Assembly (NCBI GenBank): GCA_030248215.1
Contig: JASANG010003656.1
Location: 124,001-188,000 of the forward strand
Direction of reading: 5' to 3'
DNA from: Enoplolaimus lenunculus
Taxonomy: Eukaryota; Nematoda; Enoplea; Enoplida; Thoracostomopsidae
Length of the DNA stretch: 64,000 bases
Each line of letters begins with the position of its first letter. Positions within the stretch are counted from its first letter, which is position 1. Below, piece after piece: positions 57,811 through 64,000 of this stretch. The notes beneath the pieces are model-generated. The model did not search any database, had not been told where the DNA came from, and saw only the letters and a list, made by a program, of their open reading frames with translations. A program made the position numbers and the translations under genes.

Positions 57811-60654
57811 CGGATATTATATCTACTATGTGTGGCACTTGTACGCTTCTCCCGGCAAGTTTAAGCCCGCTCCTAAGCATGATGCTCCTAGGCGGTTCAA
57901 AAGGCATACACACTCGAGCACGAATATCACTCAGTCTTTCTGACGTTGTCAAAGCGAAACACTAAAGAGATCAACACTTTTACTCAGAGCTACCGTAAGA
58001 CTTTGTTAACAGCATTTTGTATAATTGATCATTATTGAGAAGTTAATTTTTGCAATAATTTTTGTATGTTTCACCTGCATTTAACGAATTAAAGTTGTTG
58101 TTTCAATGCATGCAGGGAATAATTGCACAATGTGTCGGCGTGAAAAAACAGGCAAATATTGTAATGCAATACTAGTAAACAAGAAATACCTATTTATACA
58201 GCTCAAGATTAAACCAATAAATAATATTCTTATATCGGCGTCTCACAAATGGAAATATTTTTACTAAAACGTCATACAAAGCTACTATTAGCTGGTTCAC
58301 GAAAATTTTTCACTCATATAGAATTTATAAATTGTTCAAATAGATGTTGCGGCCTGCAGACGAACATTTTCGTAAAAGCCGACACCCTCTCTCGCCAGCC
58401 CTAGTTGCGGGCTTTAGTCGATATTTTCAGACTGGTGAGAATAACAATGAGTTTAATACTCATTCACACACATATATACAGTCACATGGTTTTTTGCGCT
58501 GCCCGCAACAGATTTAGGCGACAGCATTGTCTGTGCATATTTTGTCTTTCATTGTTTAGGCAACCTTTGTTTGTATTACCGTGCTTCTCTCAGTCGTAAA
58601 AAGTTTACTTTAATATGCGTTGTAAATGAAATGTGTCGGTTAAAATATACATTATATTTTTTGAGACGATTAAAATTAAAATTATTGTCAAAAATTGCAC
58701 TATTCAATCACACAATAGACGAGGCGGCGGTGATGACAATACGCCGAACGATGCAAACAGCGTCGGCGCACAATGACAGTTGAAACGGAGGGTGAAAGAA
58801 TAATACAAGACAGAGGGACAACGCATCACAAAATATCTATTTTATGTTTGAATTTATTGTATTATACGGTGGTAAGATTGCCCTCATTGTGTGTGTGTGT
58901 GTGCATGAAATACAAAAGAAGCGACGCAAAACTGCAAAACATTATACAACACTGAACATACAAAGGACTGCGACAGCATCAAAAAAAAGAAAACATGTGA
59001 ACAATCACAATAAAAGTGAATAAGGAAGACCCAGTACGGTATACCTACAAACATGTGGTGATCGGTGGTGGACATATACCCTGAAATTAATGAAGAAACC
59101 TAAAAACGGCTACATTTACAGGCTGATTTTGGAGTAGAAAAGCTTGCTATAAACTCACACAGAATTACAAAAAGTTCTTGTTCTCACATTTAGCATTTAG
59201 GTTTAGATATTTTCTTGCGAAATGCGGTGTGCACTCGGGATGAATAAGTAGATTGATATATAAAAGAAAGAGAAGTTTAAATAATAAACCGAAAAAAATG
59301 TTTTTTTTTACTCTTTTCAGTGTATCCATTTTATTATTTCTATACACAAAACGAGTTTGTCGTCAACTTGAGTAAAAATTAATCTTAATTTTCATTTCAC
59401 TTTAATATGAAAATCTATTTGTATTGAGCCGTTTTTTTTGTTTGTTCGTTGAAATATAATAACCGCCGAGCAAATTTTGAATAAAATTTAAGATAACAAA
59501 GGCGCTACGCAACAGATATTGTTTTCAACACTGTGTTTAAACGGAGGTAAATACGGCGGTGCGAATATGGGTTGCGGGCATAACCTACAATCGTATAAGT
59601 TGGTTTATTAACACTTGAGTGTTAATTCTAATTGAGTCGAAACTTTCGTTTAGTTTTTACCAAAACGGCAAAAAATTGCAATTCTTAAGGTCATGCGCGC
59701 GAAAGAGTACGTTTTGATTGCTGGTAAAGCGGCGCTGATTACTGATAGTGGATGGCACAAAACATCTTATATCTAATGATTAATACCGCGCACTGGTAAT
59801 TATAGAATTTGTTCAAAATACGAGAATCGGCAAATAATTTTAATTTAAAATAGATTGATTTTGCTTAAATTTGGGCAATTTGCAATGTAATGCTAAAATT
59901 GCGTTTGGCTTCTCACTCGCATGCGCCGCGTCCCTGCCTATGTACCTCCTGTCATAAAATAATTTACAGTATGGCCGATAAAAGAATACTTCTGTCCAAT
60001 GAGGCGTTCTCCCATATTTTGTCCGTATTTCATAAACTTTACAAACTAAAACATTATTCGCGTTTGCACACCTGTCGACACCGATGATACAGTCATCTCA
60101 CGTCTCATATCAAAATATTGCTTTTTATTTCAAGTAGCGCCGCCGTATTTCAAGTTTTTCTGGTGTCAAAGTTAAACGGGTAGAAACACCGAAATAGTAT
60201 ATGTACACTGTGCATCGTTTTAATGCATTTCTAAGTGTTTTTAGCAGACTCGACTTGTATAAAATTGCTAAAATATTGCAGAATAATAATTTTTAGTTTA
60301 TAAACAGCGCGTTTAGCACTGCATCAGAGCATCACAGTATGGAGACGTCTAAAATATCATCGGGAGAATGAGAAAAAAATAACGCCAAAAACGCGGTTTG
60401 CTATTATGTAAATGAGACATTACAAAAAAGCAATTCATACTTTTTAATATTGTTCTCCAATTGTTTGAGCCGTTTAATTGTGTTGTAAAATGTCGCAGTT
60501 TTTAATATTTTCCATCGAGTGCTGTTTTAAGTGTTTTTTTTGTAAATTAATGTTATTGAGACGCGTCAATTTATAAAGCAATATTGTTAAATGTTTTGAA
60601 TTCAGCCAAAAGTTACAACGGAATTGAGCAGCTTTTAATTTCGTAAAGCATTCT
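57811..60654. other. Gene-free stretch
   Basis: A short GT run lies at 58886-58902. No gene or bounded element was recognised. Regulatory DNA for the downstream SoxB gene is plausible but nothing specific is seen. Confidence 0.35.
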
Positions 60655-60850
60655 GGCCCATCTATAGAACAGGACCGGAACAGTAGTATAAGCATATTCC
60701 TAAGCCTAAGCTTAAACCAAAGCCTAAGCGTATGGATGAGCCTATTCCTAAGCCTAAGCCTAAGTCTAAGCAAAAAATTAGTCTAAAACTTAAACTGACT
60801 CTATTATAGACCGTACGGAAAACGATCCGGCCCTGTTCTATACATGGGCC
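60655..60850. mobile_element. TTAGGC-bearing element, best-preserved copy
   Basis: The left end GGCCCATCTATAGAACAGGA matches the inverse of the right end (TTCTATACATGGGCC) over at least 17 bases. Two CCTAAGCCTAAGC blocks lie near 60700 and 60750. The family was found in four places in the window. Confidence 0.78.
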
Positions 60851-61388
60851 ATGTCATTTATGTATTCTAGATTGTGTTCAGCTGCAGAATCATGATTTTT
60901 TGGTAGGCGAGGATATATCATTTTTCTATTTCGGAATGATACAGTTTAAAAGCGAAGTTTTTGCAATTTGTCGATATTTGAAAATTTACTCTAATTCATC
61001 GAAGGTGCAAATGTTTTGAATTCGTAATGTGACTAGTCGCATATTTTGATCTATTTGTTTATAAAACGGTGGAGAGCTTCCGAAGAACCGTTTGCATCGC
61101 ACAATTTGCAGCAAGGCAGATCCTTTGGATGATTGATCCATCCATCCATCCATCACTGTGGATCCGCCGCTGGTTGTGTTTTGTGTCAAGCACTAATAGT
61201 GCCATGCAGACATATAGGTCCTTCCTACTTTAGGGTTATGTCCGATTTATGCGGGGCTGCTATGGAACAAGGGATCTGACGGCCAATCTCTCCTTGATTC
61301 CTCACCCTTACAATCTTTCTCCATCCCAAAAATCGGTACTTGTTTAGTTATCCCCACACTAGCGTTAATTTGGTAAACGAACCGAGTT

Positions 61389-61577
61389 CCCGCCACGTTT
61401 ATAGAGTAGTGTGGTTTGGGCATTTTTTGCTTTACATTCAGAAGGGTTGTGTTGATCTTCCCGCAGTTTTAAATAGCCATGCATGCCTTGAATTTTCGGG
61501 AGACGTAGTGGGATTACTCGAAGTCGTCTGATAGAACGAAAAGTGCCCATACCACACTACTCTATAAATGTGGGTGG
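61389..61577. mobile_element. Foldback MITE upstream of SoxB
   Basis: The arm TTTATAGAGTAGTGTGGTTT with GGGCATTTTT is mirrored at the right by GTGCCCATACCACACTACTC and TATAAATG. Arms of about 38 bp enclose about 110 bp. It lies about 500 bp upstream of the SoxB start codon. A 63-codon frame here is a by-product. Confidence 0.75.
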
Positions 61578-62072
61578 ATTTTTTCTGGAGGGAGACTGTA
61601 CAAGTGCCACAAATTCATCTCATCGACAATTTTCCCAAAAATTCCTCCCGTAGACAACCTTTCCCCTAAATTTCATTCATGCAAAATCTCCGCTCCAGCG
61701 TATATACTCTAAGGGAGATTGTCCGTGTGATTTGAGCAACACTTAGGCTTTCGGCTTAATTTTAGGCCAATCATTACGATGAGACTCAGCTTAAAAATAA
61801 GAGTAAGCTAATGTTATTGGTTGGAGGAAAGTTTTAAATGACGTTAGCTTCTATGTTTGGAAGCAATGGACAGTTTTATTTTCCAAAAAAAATAAACAAT
61901 GATGTACCTCATTGCTAGATTTCTGATATTGCGATCTGTATAAGCGATGTGTTTTATAGACTTAAGGAAAACATAATTCCACCTAATGAGAAGTAATCAT
62001 CCTAAATCAACCATTAATACAATGTACCATCGTCTTTAACATCAGCTTTAACTATTAAGTCATCTGACATAA

Positions 62073-64000
62073 ATGTTCCCTATGATGAACCGTTCGAAAT
62101 TGGAAAATATTTATTCAACATCAGTAGCAACGTCGATTACAACAGTTTCCGATTTGTCACCGAAAAATCGACAAATCACAACAATTGATAACGGTGACGG
62201 ACGGGGTACTGTAAACGAAGGTCATGTCAAACGGTAAGGGATTTTTTTAAATCTGGCAAATCTTTTGTACACAAAAATTAATATCGGACCGCGCAATATA
62301 TCATGGTGAAAAAACTTAGGCAAACAAAGCGAGCCAGAAGCAAGTTGTAATTTTAGCTCTAAATTTTAACGTAAAATTTCAATTTCTCACTCTACTGACA
62401 GTTATGGCCTGGACCCGCTTGTGTTGCATCAACGATTAATTTTGTGTATTTTGAAATACAGAAATGGATTGACAACATATAATCTTCTTTGGGTGGGGCC
62501 ATACTTCTTGTCGTCCGTCGCTGTCTGTCACCATGTGGCATTGAACGAGAATTGACGTATAGCACCAAACGGCATTTCGTAGACGATGTCACGTTGTGAC
62601 GGACAGCATCGGACGCCGCTGGATAACGTAAATCAAAAGCATAGCGCCACACTTTGATTTTGGCATTTCATGTACGTCTTATTTGCCGAACTAGCATATA
62701 GCTGCAAGCACGGTCGGTGGCATTATTTTGTTCGTACGATGCATTAAGTTTATTTTGCTTTTTTATTTGCTATACTTGACATTGTGTTACATCTTTTTCT
62801 CAGTTTATTGCCAATATAGTTTACAACTATTTACTGTAACCCAGTAAGCTCTGATACTGTTGTGTTTTAGTAATAAAATTGGGTTTGGGTTCTCGCTCGC
62901 TCCCCTCGCAAGCTGTACCCACTATTATATACGTATCACGCAGCCCTGTCATCGAAAGTTATTGGATCCGCCACTACCAATTAGCAAAGCCGTTCGTTGC
63001 TAGCTTTAAATGCAGATATACTATAACAGACCTGTTGTATATATATACATATATATAAATATATATATATATTTATATTTATATTTATATATATATATTT
63101 ATTTATATTTATATATATATATATATATATACAGTTTTGCATGCTTTTCAGCCCAATGAATGCGTTCATGGTATGGTCACGTGGCAGACGGCGAACGATG
63201 GCAGAAAAAAATCCGAAAATGCACAACTCTGAAATTTCAAAACGGCTCGGCACCGAATGGAAACAACTCAGCGACTCTGAAAAGTTGCCGTTTATTGATG
63301 AAGCAAAACGTTTGCGAACGGACCATTTGCTCAAGCATCCAAACTATAAGTATCGGCCGCGACGTAAACCGAAAAACGGAGGTGGACCAATCAGCGTTGG
63401 GACATATAACAACAATTTAAATAATAATAATAACAACAACAATAATTGTAATAATAATTGCGGAATTCGATCAGGGTCCGTTAATCATCAACAAAGTGCA
63501 ACAATTGCGAGCCCAACAATAATTGGTAAACCGCAAAGTCAATTTGTCGCAACACCAGCAGCAGCAGCTTTACTACAGTCTGGTCTCATTTTGGACTCAA
63601 CTGCACCGGTTGGGATGAGTTTGAAATTTGCTGGAGCAACTACGGGTCAACAACTTGGCATTCCATCGACAGTGACTGCAACCGCTGCTACAACGGCAGT
63701 TCCAGGATTTCCACCTGGGTTCCCGTGCTCGTGGAATCCTGGAACTGCCGTTGGGGGTTTAGGTGGCGCCGGCAGTACGTTTGGCTCGTTCTATCGTGCT
63801 ATGGCCGCCGCTGGTATGCCCCACGCACCACCAGGGTACGCAGGTGGAGCTGGCGACACAAAATTCGATCCGTCGGGTATCATCAAAGATGCCGCTGTGA
63901 ACAGCACTTCCGGCCAACATGAACAACGCAATGTGCCAGATTTCGCCACACAAATGCATGAATTGCAAGTTCAACTCGGCAAAATCACACCTAAACAGTA
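62073..64000 (+). CDS. SoxB: SoxB transcription factor with intron-split HMG box (partial)
   Basis: A Sox family DNA-bending transcription factor acting in the nucleus; SoxB members commonly specify neural and stem-like states. Exon 1 runs 62073-62233 (phase 2) and exon 2 from 63152 to the window edge, in frame to the end (336 residues visible). The first ATG follows a TAA directly; a second in-frame pair of ATGs lies 9 and 12 bases on. The HMG box begins GHVKR in exon 1 and continues [49 protein letters not shown] and [13 protein letters not shown] in exon 2. This is SoxB-type, with the RRKPK ending seen in SoxB2 (Sox14/21). An asparagine run, partly a microsatellite, follows near 63414-63460, then Ala/Gly-rich low-complexity sequence. 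I cannot separate B1 from B2 firmly. Confidence 0.95.
62490..62652. mobile_element. Small inverted-repeat element in SoxB intron 1
   Basis: Left GGTGGGGCCATACTTCTTG faces right AAAAGCATAGCGCCACAC. Inside, GTCGTCCGTCGCTGTC is mirrored by GACGGACAGCATCGGACG. It resembles the 41767-41920 MITE in layout and wording (TAGCGC ends, GACGGAC interior). The target duplication is unclear. Confidence 0.55.
63041..63132. repeat. TA-rich microsatellite near the SoxB intron acceptor
   Basis: About 90 bp of (TA)n broken by TTTATATT units ends some 20 bases before the acceptor, so it occupies the usual branch-point neighbourhood. It can form cruciforms and is likely length-variable. Confidence 0.85.

Larger units (their letters stand above)
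62234..63151 (+). other. SoxB intron 1, interrupting the HMG box
   Basis: GTAAGG donor and CATGCTTTTCAG acceptor, phase 2 in the arginine codon of VKR-PMNAF. The intron holds a small inverted-repeat element at about 62490-62652 and a TA-rich microsatellite near its 3' end. Confidence 0.9.

Noticed and set aside
63160-63420. 86-codon plus-strand frame overlapping the Sox exon
   Set aside because: It is an out-of-frame shadow; the HMG-box frame is the one starting in phase at 63152.

Overview
This is an AT-rich window from an animal nuclear genome. It carries intron-split genes for VPS13, SIL1, an EAG-type potassium channel (KCNH1/5 class) and a SoxB transcription factor. The proteins are clearly metazoan but diverged, which suggests a fast-evolving invertebrate. 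I cannot name the phylum from sequence alone. TTAGGC-type hexamers, known as the nematode telomere unit, occur only inside short interspersed elements, so they do not settle the question. No prokaryotic, organellar or viral genes were recognised. || Layout. 16-4805 (minus): the first 11 coding exons of a VPS13A/C-like lipid-transfer protein, with the start codon at 4805; the gene runs off the left edge. 4806-8705: divergent intergenic region with a tRNA-like SINE head and a decayed LINE (6418-7475). 8706-12885 (plus): complete eight-exon SIL1, the nucleotide exchange factor of the ER chaperone BiP. 12886-17162: convergent intergenic region packed with short DNA transposons. 17163-41334 (minus): complete 24-kb EAG channel gene with 13 coding exons per transcript and two alternative first coding exons. 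41335-62072: about 20 kb without a recognised gene, with many miniature elements. 62073-64000 (plus): 5' part of a SoxB gene whose HMG box is split by an intron; it runs off the right edge. || Introns and spacers hold several families of miniature inverted-repeat elements (MITEs). Family A looks like hAT: ends CAGGGTGCAACCGG, 8-bp target duplications. Families B, C and D have TA flanks and CTGTAGTGACCC or CACTGTAAA/CACTGTAAAAAATGG ends. Another family carries TTAGGC-like tracts. One family A copy in a channel intron has swollen to 2.4 kb by expansion of a 29-bp minisatellite and is still bounded by a perfect 8-bp target duplication. || The most notable gene-level observations are the paired, phase-matched first exons of the channel, which would give two different PAS-cap gating peptides, and two GC-AG introns (VPS13 and the channel), both required by protein homology and reading phase. 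The four genes are functionally unrelated; nothing suggests an operon.
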